This document shows, piece by piece, positions 50,740-61,337 of a DNA stretch of 64,000 nucleotides; the stretch's first letter is position 1; each line of letters begins with the position of its first letter. The stretch lies in assembly GCF_040112705.1 (NCBI RefSeq), contig NZ_CP157804.1, forward strand, positions 1,552,501 to 1,616,500, written 5' to 3'. Under the pieces are notes generated by a model. It saw nothing but the letters and a program-made list of their open reading frames with translations. It did no database searches and was not told where the DNA came from. The translations under genes were made by a program, and so were the position numbers. Source of the DNA: Flagellimonas sp. MMG031 (GTDB lineage: Bacteria > Bacteroidota > Bacteroidia > Flavobacteriales > Flavobacteriaceae).

Positions 50740-53700
50740 ATGGCTAGAATAAAAGATAATAACGCACAAAAAAGGTTCAACAAGATTTCCATAGGATTGG
50801 CCTCTCCAGAGTCAATTTTGGCCGAGTCCCGTGGGGAAGTGTTGAAACCCGAAACCATTAACTACAGAACGCACAAACCAGAGCGTGATGGATTGTTCTG
50901 CGAGCGTATCTTTGGTCCTGTAAAGGATTATGAGTGTGCTTGCGGTAAGTACAAGAGAATCCGTTATCGTGGTATCGTTTGTGACCGTTGTGGTGTTGAA
51001 GTGACGGAGAAAAAGGTACGTAGGGACCGTGTGGGCCACATTAACCTTGTGGTTCCCGTAGCGCACATCTGGTACTTCCGTTCGCTGCCCAACAAAATAG
51101 GGTACCTTTTGGGATTGCCATCCAAAAAGTTGGACATGATCATTTACTACGAAAGGTATGTGGTCATCCAGCCAGGTATTGCCAAAGGACCTGAAGGTGA
51201 CGAAATCCACAAAATGGATTTCTTGACCGAAGAGGAGTATTTGAACATTTTGGAAACGCTTCCTACAGAGAACCAATACTTGGAGGATACCGACCCCAAT
51301 AAGTTCATCGCCAAAATGGGTGCCGAATGTTTGATAGACCTATTATCCAGAATCGATTTGGAACAATTGTCCTACGAACTTCGTCACAAGGCAAACACAG
51401 AAACATCAAAGCAGCGTAAGACTGAGGCCTTGAAGCGTCTTCAAGTGGTAGAGGCTTTGCGTGAATCACAAGGAAACAGGGAGAATAACCCAGAGTGGAT
51501 GATCATGAAAGTGATTCCTGTGATTCCACCAGAATTGCGTCCGTTGGTGCCGTTGGATGGTGGTCGTTTTGCCACATCCGATTTGAACGATTTGTACCGA
51601 AGGGTAATCATCCGTAACAACCGTTTGAAGCGTTTGATGGAAATCAAGGCACCAGAAGTGATCTTGAGGAACGAAAAACGTATGCTTCAGGAAGCGGTGG
51701 ATTCCCTTTTCGATAACACCAGAAAAGCATCTGCGGTAAAAACAGAATCGAACAGACCGTTAAAATCCCTTTCCGATTCTTTGAAAGGTAAGCAAGGTCG
51801 TTTCCGTCAAAACTTGTTGGGTAAACGTGTGGATTACTCCGCTCGTTCCGTAATCGTCGTTGGACCGGAATTGAAATTGTACGAATGTGGTCTTCCAAAA
51901 GATATGGCAGCCGAACTTTACAAACCGTTCATCATCCGTAAGTTGATCGAGCGTGGTATTGTAAAGACCGTTAAATCTGCCAAAAAGATTATCGACAAGA
52001 AAGAGCCTGTAGTTTGGGATATTCTTGAAAACGTCCTAAAAGGACACCCGGTACTATTGAACCGTGCCCCCACATTGCACCGATTGGGTATCCAAGCGTT
52101 CCAGCCTAAACTTATCGAAGGTAAGGCGATTCGTTTGCACCCCTTGGCGTGTACCGCATTCAACGCGGATTTTGATGGGGATCAGATGGCAGTTCACTTG
52201 CCATTGGGGCCAGAGGCCATTTTGGAAGCACAACTGTTGATGTTGGCTTCGCAGAACATCCTTAACCCTGCCAACGGTTCTCCGATTACCGTACCATCGC
52301 AGGATATGGTTTTGGGATTGTACTATATGACCAAAGAGAAAAAGTCCACCGAGGAGGAGCCTGTTGCAGGTGAAGGCTTGACCTTCTATTCTTCCGAGGA
52401 AGTGGAAATTGCCTTCAACGAGAAAAAAGTATCGCTTAATGCGGGTATTAAGGTAAGGGCCAAGGACTTTAACGAAGAAGGTGAGTTGGTGTACAAAATC
52501 ATCGAAACCACTGTGGGTCGTGTCTTGTTCAACACCGTAGTGCCAGAACAAGCAGGATTCATCAACCAAGTGTTGAACAAGAAAGCCCTAAGGAACATTA
52601 TTGGGGATATTCTTGCGGTGACCGATGTACCTACCACTGCTGAATTCTTGGATAAAATCAAGGCCATGGGATACGATTTCGCCTTCAAAGGTGGTCTATC
52701 CTTTAGTTTGGGGGATATCATCATTCCAGCCGAAAAGCAGGAGATGATCGCCGATGCCAACGAGCAAGTCGATGGCATTATGATGAACTATAACATGGGT
52801 CTTATCACCAATAACGAACGTTACAACCAGGTAATCGACGTTTGGACATCCACCAATGCCATGTTGACCGAATTGGCCATGAAGCGAATTCGTGAGGACA
52901 AGCAAGGATTCAACTCTGTGTATATGATGTTGGATTCCGGTGCGAGGGGGTCCAAAGAGCAGATTCGCCAGTTGACCGGTATGCGTGGATTGATGGCCAA
53001 ACCGAAAAAATCTACTGCAGGTGGTGGTGAAATTATCGAAAACCCGATTCTTTCCAACTTTAAGGAAGGATTGTCGATTTTGGAATACTTTATCTCTACC
53101 CACGGTGCGCGTAAAGGTCTTGCGGATACCGCTTTGAAAACAGCGGATGCGGGTTACTTGACCAGACGTTTGGTGGACGTTTCACAAGACGTAATCGTGA
53201 ATAGCGAGGATTGTGGAACCTTGAGAGGTATCGAGGTAGAACCATTGAAGAAAAATGAGGAGATTGTTGAAACCTTGGGTGAAAGAATCTTGGGTAGGGT
53301 ATCGTTGCATGATGTGTACAACCCATTGACCGAAGAATTGATCCTAAGAGCAGGCCAAGAAATCAACGAGGTCGATGTGAAAAGGGTTGAGGCAGCTCCA
53401 ATTGAAAAGATAGAAGTACGCTCACCGTTGACCTGTGAGGCAGCTCAAGGTATCTGTGCCAAGTGTTACGGTAGAAACCTTGCGACCAACAAAATGGTAC
53501 AAAGAGGTGAGGCCGTTGGTGTGGTTGCTGCACAATCTATTGGAGAGCCTGGTACACAGTTGACCTTGCGTACCTTCCACGTGGGTGGTATTGCAGGTAA
53601 CATTTCTGAGGACAACAAGTTGGAATCCAAATTCGACGGTATCGCCGAAATCGAGGACTTGCGTGTTGTAGAAGGTCAGGGTAGCGATGGAAGCAAAACC

Positions 53701-55038
53701 AACATCGTGATTTCCCGTACTTCTGAAGTGAAAATCGTAGATCCAAAAACTGGAATTACCCTAAGTACTAATAACATTCCTTATGGTTCTCAATTGTACA
53801 TCAAGAATGGTGAGAAGATAACCAAAGGAACTGTGATTTGTGAATGGGATCCTTATAACGGTGTCATCGTTTCCGAGTTCTCTGGTGAAATCGCTTACGA
53901 GAATATCGAGCAAGGGGTTACGTACCAAGTTGAAATCGATGAACAAACCGGTTTCCAAGAAAAGGTAATTTCCGAGACCAGAAACAAGAAGTTGATTCCA
54001 ACCTTGTTGATCAAAGATGGTAAAGGTGAAACATTGCGATCCTACAACCTACCAGTAGGTTCCCACTTGATGATCGATGACGGTGAAAAGGTGAAGGAAG
54101 GTAAGATTTTGGTGAAAATCCCACGTAAATCTGCCAAGGCAGGGGATATTACCGGTGGTCTTCCAAGGGTAACCGAGCTTTTCGAAGCCCGTAACCCATC
54201 CAACCCGGCAGTGGTATCCGAAATTGATGGTGTGGTATCCTTCGGTAAGATTAAGCGAGGTAACCGTGAAATCATTATCGAGTCCAAGACAGGCGATATC
54301 AAAAAGTACTTGGTCAAATTGTCCAACCAAATTTTGGTTCAGGAGAATGACTACGTACGTGCAGGTATGCCATTGTCCGATGGTTCCATTACACCAGAAG
54401 ATATTTTGGCCATTAAAGGACCATCTGCGGTACAGCAATACTTGGTGAACGAAGTACAGGAAGTATACCGTTTACAAGGTGTGAAAATCAACGATAAGCA
54501 CTTTGAGGTTGTTGTAAGACAAATGATGAGAAAGGTGAAAATCGAAGATCCAGGAGATACTATTTTCTTGGAGAATCAATTGGTGCACAAAGACGACTTT
54601 ATCAACGAGAACGATGAGATTTTCGGTAAAAAAGTTGTTGAGGATGCAGGTGATTCAGAACGATTGAAACCAGGACAGATCTTGACCGTACGTGAACTAA
54701 GGGACGAGAACTCGATTCTAAGAAGAGAGGACAAGACCTTGGTAACGGCAAGAGATGCGGTTGCAGCCACTGCAACACCTATCTTGCAAGGTATCACAAG
54801 AGCGTCGTTGCAGACTAAGTCATTCATCTCTGCAGCATCGTTCCAGGAAACCACTAAAGTATTAAACGAAGCTGCTGTAAGCGGTAAAGTGGATAGCTTG
54901 GAAGGATTGAAAGAGAATGTGATTGTAGGACATAAGATTCCTGCCGGTACCGGTATGAGGGATTATGATAGCATCATTGTAGGTTCCAAAGAGGAGTACG
55001 ATGAAATCATGGCCCGAAAAGAGGAATTCAAATTCTAA
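50740..55038 (+). CDS. rpoC: DNA-directed RNA polymerase subunit beta'
   Basis: 1432 residues. Zinc-finger cysteines [20 protein letters not shown], the catalytic triad NADFDGDQM, the bridge/trigger region (around [22 protein letters not shown]) and the second zinc site ([14 protein letters not shown]) are all present. It is the last gene of the long operon and is followed by a strong terminator. Confidence 0.99.
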   Translation: MARIKDNNAQKRFNKISIGLASPESILAESRGEVLKPETINYRTHKPERDGLFCERIFGPVKDYECACGKYKRIRYRGIVCDRCGVEVTEKKVRRDRVGHINLVVPVAHIWYFRSLPNKIGYLLGLPSKKLDMIIYYERYVVIQPGIAKGPEGDEIHKMDFLTEEEYLNILETLPTENQYLEDTDPNKFIAKMGAECLIDLLSRIDLEQLSYELRHKANTETSKQRKTEALKRLQVVEALRESQGNRENNPEWMIMKVIPVIPPELRPLVPLDGGRFATSDLNDLYRRVIIRNNRLKRLMEIKAPEVILRNEKRMLQEAVDSLFDNTRKASAVKTESNRPLKSLSDSLKGKQGRFRQNLLGKRVDYSARSVIVVGPELKLYECGLPKDMAAELYKPFIIRKLIERGIVKTVKSAKKIIDKKEPVVWDILENVLKGHPVLLNRAPTLHRLGIQAFQPKLIEGKAIRLHPLACTAFNADFDGDQMAVHLPLGPEAILEAQLLMLASQNILNPANGSPITVPSQDMVLGLYYMTKEKKSTEEEPVAGEGLTFYSSEEVEIAFNEKKVSLNAGIKVRAKDFNEEGELVYKIIETTVGRVLFNTVVPEQAGFINQVLNKKALRNIIGDILAVTDVPTTAEFLDKIKAMGYDFAFKGGLSFSLGDIIIPAEKQEMIADANEQVDGIMMNYNMGLITNNERYNQVIDVWTSTNAMLTELAMKRIREDKQGFNSVYMMLDSGARGSKEQIRQLTGMRGLMAKPKKSTAGGGEIIENPILSNFKEGLSILEYFISTHGARKGLADTALKTADAGYLTRRLVDVSQDVIVNSEDCGTLRGIEVEPLKKNEEIVETLGERILGRVSLHDVYNPLTEELILRAGQEINEVDVKRVEAAPIEKIEVRSPLTCEAAQGICAKCYGRNLATNKMVQRGEAVGVVAAQSIGEPGTQLTLRTFHVGGIAGNISEDNKLESKFDGIAEIEDLRVVEGQGSDGSKTNIVISRTSEVKIVDPKTGITLSTNNIPYGSQLYIKNGEKITKGTVICEWDPYNGVIVSEFSGEIAYENIEQGVTYQVEIDEQTGFQEKVISETRNKKLIPTLLIKDGKGETLRSYNLPVGSHLMIDDGEKVKEGKILVKIPRKSAKAGDITGGLPRVTELFEARNPSNPAVVSEIDGVVSFGKIKRGNREIIIESKTGDIKKYLVKLSNQILVQENDYVRAGMPLSDGSITPEDILAIKGPSAVQQYLVNEVQEVYRLQGVKINDKHFEVVVRQMMRKVKIEDPGDTIFLENQLVHKDDFINENDEIFGKKVVEDAGDSERLKPGQILTVRELRDENSILRREDKTLVTARDAVAATATPILQGITRASLQTKSFISAASFQETTKVLNEAAVSGKVDSLEGLKENVIVGHKIPAGTGMRDYDSIIVGSKEEYDEIMARKEEFKF

Positions 55039-55049
55039 ATAACAACAAA

Positions 55050-55079
55050 CCCTGGCCGAAAGGCCGGGGTTTTTCTTTT
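55050..55079 (+). terminator. Intrinsic terminator after rpoC
   Basis: CCCTGGCC-GAAA-GGCCGGGG (55050-55069, one T.G pair) followed by TTTTTCTTTT. Strong GC stem with a stable GAAA loop; ends the tRNA-tuf-rpoC transcript. Confidence 0.92.
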
Positions 55080-55087
55080 AAGACATT

Positions 55088-55399
55088 ATGGCGGAAGACA
55101 AGAAAAAACAAAAGCAGATCAATATAGAGTTGGATGAGAAAACGGCAGAGGGGACCTATTCCAATCTGGCCATCATCAACCATTCCGTATCGGAGTTCGT
55201 TGTGGATTTTATTAGCTTGATGCCCGGCGCTCCCAAGGCGAAAGTAAAGAGCAGGATTATTTTGACGCCCCAGCATGCCAAAAAGCTGCTAAAGGCACTC
55301 AATGATAATGTAAGCCGTTTTGAAAAGACACACGGCACCATACAGGATTACGAACAGCCGGCCATTCCATTAAATTTTGGCCCTACTGGTGAAGCATAG
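55088..55399 (+). CDS. DUF3467 family protein
   Basis: 103 residues matching the small family DUF3467: INIELDEKTAEGTYSNLAIINHSVSEFVVDFI followed by RIILTPQHAKKLLKAL and a C-terminal P-rich end. Similar proteins are found next to rpoC in other Bacteroidota. No biochemical role is established to my knowledge; the strong link with rpoBC suggests a transcription-related job. It starts after the rpoC terminator. Confidence 0.88.
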   Translation: MAEDKKKQKQINIELDEKTAEGTYSNLAIINHSVSEFVVDFISLMPGAPKAKVKSRIILTPQHAKKLLKALNDNVSRFEKTHGTIQDYEQPAIPLNFGPTGEA

Positions 55400-55403
55400 A
55401 AAA

Positions 55404-55427
55404 GCCCCGTTTAGGGGCCTTTTTTAT
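55404..55427. terminator. Bidirectional terminator between DUF3467 and the convergent membrane-protein gene
   Basis: GCCCC-GTTTA-GGGGC (55404-55418) flanked by AAAA on the left and TTTTTT on the right, so it can act in both directions. The T-run overlaps the last codon of the minus-strand gene. Confidence 0.8.
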
Positions 55428-55855
55428 TTTAACCAGCCCTTCTCAATTCCCTTTTTAGCAAAGAAAATCAAGTAGATGCCTATAAGGACGACCACTATTG
55501 GCATGCCATAGGTAGACGGCCCAAACGCTTCCACGGCATTGGAAATAAATAGCCAATGTGCAAATTGTATCACAACGGCTACCAAGGAGACGATAAAAAG
55601 CGGACGTGCCCATTTTTTTCGTACTAAAAGACCGATGGATGCCAAGGTTCCAGAAAAAACTGCAATGGCAAAGGCGGCAGTGGCCCATGCAGGAATTCCT
55701 TCAAATACCTCACGTTGCGCTTGGTCCATGGCTTCCATTAGGGCAACTTGATTAAAAGCCTGTTTAAGGTAGTTCATCACTCCCAGTAGATTCCATAAGA
55801 GTGCAATAACACTTACCACCCAAAACCAAACAGGCGGTTTTACCGATGTATTCAT
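55424..55855 (-). CDS. Hypothetical four-TM membrane protein
   Basis: 143 residues with four hydrophobic helices (about 9-30, 54-77, 85-105 and 117-133): VWFWVVSVIALLWNLLGVMN, AWATAAFAIAVFSGTLASIG, LFIVSLVAVVIQFAHWLFI and MPIVVVLIGIYLIFFA. A basic KKGIEKGWLK tail ends it. I do not recognise the family. It is a single gene convergent with DUF3467, with the prfC gene downstream of its promoter side on the same strand. Confidence 0.7.
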   Translation of the reverse strand: MNTSVKPPVWFWVVSVIALLWNLLGVMNYLKQAFNQVALMEAMDQAQREVFEGIPAWATAAFAIAVFSGTLASIGLLVRKKWARPLFIVSLVAVVIQFAHWLFISNAVEAFGPSTYGMPIVVVLIGIYLIFFAKKGIEKGWLK

Positions 55856-55962
55856 AATTTGATTATTTATTGGTTACTCAAATCAAGGTACGAAAAAAAC
55901 TTACATGGTGAGTGCAACCAATTCGTCTACAGTGGTCTACGGGTGTGTCAACCGTGGGAAGA

Positions 55963-57552
55963 CTATTCGAATTCCGAAGTATAGTGCAGTTTTACGGAAG
56001 GGTATTTTTGTTGGGTCATTTGCAAGGAAAACGGAGAATCTGCCAAAAATACCAGCTGCCCTTTTTTGTCAGTGGCCAAAAACTTCTGTTTTACTCGCTT
56101 AAATTCTTGGAACTCTTCACTTTTCTCATCTTCGGGTTCTACCCAACAGGCTTTGTGTACGGGAAAGTTTTCATAGGTACATTTGGCCCCATATTCGTGC
56201 TCCAAACGATATTGGATTACCTCATACTGTAAGGCCCCAACGGTACCGATTACTTTTCTTCCATTCATTTCCAAGGTAAACAACTGGGCTACTCCTTCGT
56301 CCATCAGCTGGTCAATACCTTTGTACAATTGTTTGGCCTTCATGGGGTCGGCATTGTTGATGTACCTAAAGTGTTCTGGCGAGAAGCTTGGTATACCTTT
56401 ATAATGTAATTCTTCACCACTGGTCAAGGTATCCCCGATCTTAAAGTTGCCCGTATCGTGGAGTCCTACAATATCCCCGGGGTATGAAACATCCACAATT
56501 TCTTTTTTCTCGGCAAAAAAGGCATTGGGGCTCGAGAATTTCAACTTTTTCCCTTGTCTTACATGCAAATAGGGAGTGTTTCTTTCAAAGGTTCCCGATA
56601 CAATCTTCACGAAAGCCAATCGGTCCCGGTGTTTAGGGTCCATGTTGGCATGGATCTTAAATACAAAGCCCGAAAAATCCTTTTCGTTGGCCTGCACCAA
56701 GCGCTCCTCAGCTTTTTTGGGACGCGGAGAGGGGGCAATATTTACAAAGCAGTCCAACAGTTCCCTTACCCCAAAATTATTTAAGGCCGAGCCAAAAAAT
56801 ACAGGCTGTAATTCACTCTTCAAATAAGCTTCTTTGTCAAATTCGGGATATACTCCCTCCACAAGTTCCAAGTTGCCACGAAGTTCCTCAGCGGCTTTGG
56901 TACCGATGATTTTTTCCAATTCTGGATTGTTGAGGTCGTCAAAAGCGATGGTTTCCTCAATATTTTTTTTGCTGTTCCCGCTGAATAGGTTGATGTTTTT
57001 TTCGTAGATGTTGTAGATACCCTTAAAATCGTAGCCCATCCCAATGGGAAAACTCAATGGCGTAACCGTGAGGCCAAGCTTTTGTTCCACTTCGTCCAAA
57101 AGGTCGAATGCATCTTTACCCTCGCGATCCAATTTGTTGATGAAAACAATCATGGGAATATTACGCATCCGGCAAACCTCGACCAGTTTTTCGGTTTGCT
57201 CCTCCACCCCTTTGGCCACATCAATCACAACGATTACGCTATCCACCGCAGTTAGTGTGCGAAAGGTATCCTCTGCAAAATCTTTGTGTCCGGGGGTATC
57301 CAGGATATTGATTTTTTTGTCTTTGTAGATAAATGCTAAAACAGAAGTAGCCACCGAAATACCTCTCTGGCGCTCGATTTCCATGAAGTCACTTGTGGCC
57401 GATTTTTTGATTTTATTGCTTTTAACGGCTCCGGCCTCTTGAATGGCACCACCGAATAAAAGCAACTTTTCGGTCAAAGTAGTTTTACCGGCATCGGGGT
57501 GGGAGATAATACCAAAAGTTCTTCGCTTCGCTATTTCCTTTTCAAATTCCAT
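55963..57552 (-). CDS. prfC: Peptide chain release factor 3
   Basis: 529 residues from ATG 57552 (MEFEKEIAKRRTFGIISHPD). An in-frame ATG 18 nt upstream (57570) is rejected because a promoter box covers it. G1 HPDAGKTT, G3 DTPGHKDF, G4 NKLDRE and the ERQRGISV switch are intact. RF3 is a GTPase that recycles RF1/RF2 after termination. The gene is preceded by a 379-nt region on the way to the type IX secreted protein. Confidence 0.96.
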   Translation of the reverse strand: MEFEKEIAKRRTFGIISHPDAGKTTLTEKLLLFGGAIQEAGAVKSNKIKKSATSDFMEIERQRGISVATSVLAFIYKDKKINILDTPGHKDFAEDTFRTLTAVDSVIVVIDVAKGVEEQTEKLVEVCRMRNIPMIVFINKLDREGKDAFDLLDEVEQKLGLTVTPLSFPIGMGYDFKGIYNIYEKNINLFSGNSKKNIEETIAFDDLNNPELEKIIGTKAAEELRGNLELVEGVYPEFDKEAYLKSELQPVFFGSALNNFGVRELLDCFVNIAPSPRPKKAEERLVQANEKDFSGFVFKIHANMDPKHRDRLAFVKIVSGTFERNTPYLHVRQGKKLKFSSPNAFFAEKKEIVDVSYPGDIVGLHDTGNFKIGDTLTSGEELHYKGIPSFSPEHFRYINNADPMKAKQLYKGIDQLMDEGVAQLFTLEMNGRKVIGTVGALQYEVIQYRLEHEYGAKCTYENFPVHKACWVEPEDEKSEEFQEFKRVKQKFLATDKKGQLVFLADSPFSLQMTQQKYPSVKLHYTSEFE

Positions 57553-57567
57553 CAACAAAAATTTCGG

Positions 57568-57575
57568 CAAAAATA
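57568..57575 (-). promoter_or_regulatory. Promoter -7 box (TATTTTTG) of prfC
   Basis: Minus-strand TATTTTTG matches TAnnTTTG, 15 nt upstream of the prfC ATG at 57552. It supports the shorter start. No clear -33 box. Confidence 0.45.
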
Positions 57576-57949
57576 ATGGATTTATATGGTTTCCCGCTCA
57601 TTTTCGGGATGATTCGGAATTGTTGATATAAAAGGAAAAAAATACGGGAAATACGCTAGCCATCAAGAAAAAGAGAAGTATTTTTCGGCCGTTTTTCTGT
57701 TGCTGGCCATTGGTGTTGGGTTTATCCATTTGGAAAACAGGCAGATGAGGTAAATAATGATGATGAAATCGCCTTTTATCGATTAAAATAGGAGGTAAAA
57801 CACAAATGAGTTAATTATGTGACTTGTTTGTGTAGATATGTGTCGAAACAGGCCAGATAGAAGAACATAATTAAGAAAACCCCAATTTTCTTACAGCTTA
57901 CGAGAACCACTTGTTGCCATGGTGATCAGTTGACCAAAACTTATCATTT
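57571..57949. other. Intergenic region between prfC and the type IX secreted protein
   Basis: 379 nt, AT-rich and open in both directions only for very short frames. Apart from the prfC -7 box at its left edge I see no tRNA, convincing hairpin-T-run or TAnnTTTG box. The AGGAGG at 57791 is followed only by a three-codon frame (ATG AGT TAA). Confidence 0.6.
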
Positions 57950-60900
57950 ATGGAGAACATTACTTTGTTGGGATTAAGGAGTCACTTGGTTCAAATAGCC
58001 AAGGTGTCAATGGCCATGTTGGTCTTTGGGCTCACTTCTTCCTTTGGTGTTGCACCTTTACATACAAATCCAACAGCAGACCATTCAGCCGGTGAGTCGA
58101 CCAAGTTATCGACGATACCCATGTGGAACCCCTTGGCAGTAACCCTTAACACCGAAGACTGTGATGGCGATGGGGTAACTTGCGAACAAGAACGAAAAGA
58201 TGGAACAGACCCTGATGATCCCTGTGATTTCATATTGGAAAATCAGGATTGTGAACCATCTGAGGCATGGAAAAAGGACGACTGCGACGGTGATGGGGTG
58301 AGCAACGGCAAAGAAAAACTGGATGGTACAAATCCTTTGGACCCTTGCGATTTTGTTTTGGAGCACCAAGATTGTTCCATCTCAGAGGCATGGAAAAAAG
58401 ACGACTGCGACGGTGATGGGGTAAGCAACGGCAAAGAAAAGCAGGATGGTACAGACCCCTTGGACCCTTGCGATTTTGTTTTGGAGCACCAAGATTGTTC
58501 CATCTCAGAGGCATGGAAAAAAGACGACTGCGACGGTGATGGGGTAAGCAACGGCAAAGAAAAGCAGGATGGTACAGACCCCTTGGACCCTTGTGATTTT
58601 GTTTTGGAGCATCAAGATTGTTCCATCTCAGAGTCATGGAAAAAGGACGATTGTGATGGTGATGGCGTAAGCAATGGTAAAGAAAAGGAGGATGGTACAG
58701 ACCCCTTGGACCCTTGTGATTTTGTTTTGGAGCATCAAGATTGTTCACCAAGCGAAGCATGGAAAAAGGACGATTGTGACGGCGATGGCGTAAGCAACGG
58801 TAAAGAAAAGGAGGATGGAACAGACCCCTTGGACCCTTGTGATTTTGTTTTGGAGCATCAAGATTGTTCACCAAGCGAAGCATGGAAAAAAGACGATTGT
58901 GATGGTGACGGAGTGACCAACGAAGATGAAAAGAATGATGGCACCGATCCACTAGATCCATGCAGTTACGATCCCGATAGCATCACTTTGCCACAGACTG
59001 GCGATTATTTGACAGCTGATTGCGATGGCGATGGTGTCACCAATGGTGATGAGGAAGAGGATGGTACCGACCCTCAAGACGCCTGTGACTTTGTGCTCGA
59101 TAGCCAAACTGTAACTCCTGATTCCGCTTGGAACGCTTCGGACTGTGATGGTGACGGAGTAACCAACGAAGACGAGAAGAACGACGGCACCGATCCTCTG
59201 GATCCATGTAGCTATAATCCCGATAGCATCACTTTGCCACAGACTGGCGATTATTTGACAGCTGATTGCGATGGCGATGGTGTCACTAATGGTGATGAGG
59301 AAGAGGACGGTACCGACCCTCAAGACGCCTGTGATTTCGTTCTGGATAGCCAAACTGTAACTCCTGATTCCACTTGGAACGCTTCGGATTGTGATGGTGA
59401 CGGAGTAACCAACGAAGACGAAAAGAACGACGGCACCGATCCGCTGGATTCATGTAGCTATAATCCCGATAGCATCACTTTGCCCCAGTCGGCAGATTGG
59501 AATGCATTGGATTGTGATGGGGACGGGAACCCCAATGGAAACGATCCAGACCCACTGACCGCAACTGCAAACGATGACTTCGGTTCAACTCCGGCCTTGA
59601 CCGAGGTGGCCATCAATATTTTGGAAAATGATGATTTCCTTCCCAATGCCGATGAGATCAATTTAGGTGTTACCAGTCTATTAAGACTTGGAGGTAATGC
59701 GGCAGGAACCGTAACTTTTGATGCCGAGACAGGATTTGTGAACTACTTGCCCACTTTGGCCGAGTCCAATTCAACCGTTACGATTGATTATCAGGTCTGT
59801 AATGTGTTGCTGGATCCCAATGTGTGTGCCTCGGCGACTATTTTTATTGAAGTCGGTGCCAATACGCTGGATGCCGTGGACGATGTGTATTCTGCAACAG
59901 TAGGTCAAGATGGCGTCATAGCCGATAGCAACGTGTTGTCCAACGATACCTTGAACGGAGAGCTACTGACCCTTGCAGATGTCATATTGACCTCGACACC
60001 TACGGACGAACTTACCATAAACGAGGATGGAACGGTAAGTATAGCCTCTGGAACTCCTACGGGGAATTATACTATTGAATATACGATCTGTGATACATCG
60101 GATGCCACCAATTGCGACACAGCAACGGTAACCGTGGAAGTAGTCCAAGGAACACCAAATGTGATTAATGCTGTGGATGATGTGTATTCTGCAACAGTAG
60201 GTCAAGATGGCGTCATAGCCGATAGCAACGTGTTGTCCAACGATACCTTGAACGGAGAGCTACTGACCCTTGCAGATGTCATATTGACCTCAACACCTAC
60301 GGACGAACTTACCATAAACGAGGATGGAACGGTAAGTGTGAATCCTGGTATAATGGCCGGAACCTACACCATCAATTATACCATTTGTGATGTATTAAAT
60401 GTGGATAATTGTGATACCGCTACCGTAACGGTTCAGGTAATGCAAGGAAGTGCAAACATGATTGACGCCGTGGACGATACCTATATGGCAACTTCTGAAC
60501 AAGAAGGAGTGATTTCCGGAAGCAACGTGCTTTCCAACGATACCGTCAACGAATCCGTTGCTACCCTAATGGATGTAATATTGACTTCGACCCCTACCGA
60601 AGCCCTTATGGTGAACGAAGATGGAAGCGTGAGTGTTGTTCCGGGCACTATGCCAGGCACCTATACCATTGGTTACACCATTTGCGATATTATGGATGTG
60701 GATAATTGTGATACAGCTATAGTGACAGTGGAAGTGCTCCAAGGAGAAGATAATGTAATCGATGCAGTGGACGATAGCTATAACGCAGGAATAGGAGGAG
60801 GACTTATTCCCAACAGTAATGTGTTGTTGAATGACACCCTGAATGATGCACCTGTGTCCTTGAGTGATGTTATATTGAGTTCTACACCTACCAATCAACT

Positions 60901-61333
60901 CACGGTAAATGAAGACGGTAGTGTAACGGTAAGTTCTGGAACACAGCCCGGAACCTATACCATCGAGTACACCATCTGCGAAGCTGGCAATCCCGATAAT
61001 TGCGATACGGCAACGGTTCAGGTGGTTGTTGAAGCCATTGAAGTGAACCAAATGTTGACACCAAACGGCGATTTGAAAAACGACTTCCTGTTCATTCGAG
61101 GTACGGAGTATATCAAATCAAGTACCATCAAGATTTTCAACCGTTGGGGAACCATGGTTTTTGAAGCGAACAATTACGACAACATCAACAATGTTTTCGA
61201 TGGCCGTGTGCGTGGCAAGTCGGCAATAAGTGTAAATGATTACCTTCCAGCGGGTATTTATTTCTATATTTTCAATTATGAGACAGAGCAAGGAAGCTTC
61301 ACGGACTCAGAATACATTTATTTGAGCAGATAA
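57950..61333 (+). CDS. Repeat-rich secreted protein with gliding-motility C-terminal (type B T9SS sorting) domain
   Basis: 1127 residues. Signal region 1-35; then thrombospondin-type-3-like Ca2+-binding repeats (about 70-525), each carrying DCDGDGV...E..DGTDP and two cysteines, in a 41-residue period; then four Ig/cadherin-like repeats of about 99 residues (about 640-1025, AVDDVYSATVGQDG...DTATVTVEV); finally a ~95-residue C-terminal domain with LTPNGDLKNDFLFIRG, IKIFNRWGTMVFEA and LPAGIYFYIFNY, matching the gliding-motility C-terminal (TIGR04131-type) signal. It is exported by type IX secretion and probably anchors or adheres at the surface. PorP/SprF follows 4 nt later. Confidence 0.92.
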   Translation: MENITLLGLRSHLVQIAKVSMAMLVFGLTSSFGVAPLHTNPTADHSAGESTKLSTIPMWNPLAVTLNTEDCDGDGVTCEQERKDGTDPDDPCDFILENQDCEPSEAWKKDDCDGDGVSNGKEKLDGTNPLDPCDFVLEHQDCSISEAWKKDDCDGDGVSNGKEKQDGTDPLDPCDFVLEHQDCSISEAWKKDDCDGDGVSNGKEKQDGTDPLDPCDFVLEHQDCSISESWKKDDCDGDGVSNGKEKEDGTDPLDPCDFVLEHQDCSPSEAWKKDDCDGDGVSNGKEKEDGTDPLDPCDFVLEHQDCSPSEAWKKDDCDGDGVTNEDEKNDGTDPLDPCSYDPDSITLPQTGDYLTADCDGDGVTNGDEEEDGTDPQDACDFVLDSQTVTPDSAWNASDCDGDGVTNEDEKNDGTDPLDPCSYNPDSITLPQTGDYLTADCDGDGVTNGDEEEDGTDPQDACDFVLDSQTVTPDSTWNASDCDGDGVTNEDEKNDGTDPLDSCSYNPDSITLPQSADWNALDCDGDGNPNGNDPDPLTATANDDFGSTPALTEVAINILENDDFLPNADEINLGVTSLLRLGGNAAGTVTFDAETGFVNYLPTLAESNSTVTIDYQVCNVLLDPNVCASATIFIEVGANTLDAVDDVYSATVGQDGVIADSNVLSNDTLNGELLTLADVILTSTPTDELTINEDGTVSIASGTPTGNYTIEYTICDTSDATNCDTATVTVEVVQGTPNVINAVDDVYSATVGQDGVIADSNVLSNDTLNGELLTLADVILTSTPTDELTINEDGTVSVNPGIMAGTYTINYTICDVLNVDNCDTATVTVQVMQGSANMIDAVDDTYMATSEQEGVISGSNVLSNDTVNESVATLMDVILTSTPTEALMVNEDGSVSVVPGTMPGTYTIGYTICDIMDVDNCDTAIVTVEVLQGEDNVIDAVDDSYNAGIGGGLIPNSNVLLNDTLNDAPVSLSDVILSSTPTNQLTVNEDGSVTVSSGTQPGTYTIEYTICEAGNPDNCDTATVQVVVEAIEVNQMLTPNGDLKNDFLFIRGTEYIKSSTIKIFNRWGTMVFEANNYDNINNVFDGRVRGKSAISVNDYLPAGIYFYIFNYETEQGSFTDSEYIYLSR
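58150..59530 (+). repeat. Tandem coding repeats (thrombospondin-3-like)
   Basis: Units of 123 nt in the first half (for example starts near 58278, 58401 and 58524) are nearly identical at DNA level, then longer units with DEKNDGTDPLD alternate from about 58900. High identity points to recent duplication or homogenisation; assembly of this part deserves care. Confidence 0.85.
59876..61020 (+). repeat. Tandem coding repeats (Ig/cadherin-like, about 297 nt)
   Basis: Four copies, beginning near 59876, 60173, 60470 and 60760. Copies one and two differ by only a couple of bases over about 160 nt, whereas the later copies have diverged. Confidence 0.8.
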
Positions 61334-61337
61334 CCTT

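Noticed and set aside
58278..58930. CRISPR-like regular repeats
   Set aside because: The units are 123 nt without spacers, stay in frame and encode Ca2+-binding motifs; no cas genes are present.
58230..58961. Long open frame on the minus strand through the repeats (243 codons), rich in H/R/L
   Set aside because: It is antisense to the Asp-rich repeats of the secreted protein; the repeat period keeps the frame open. The composition (HHHRNRLFSM) is that of a shadow frame.
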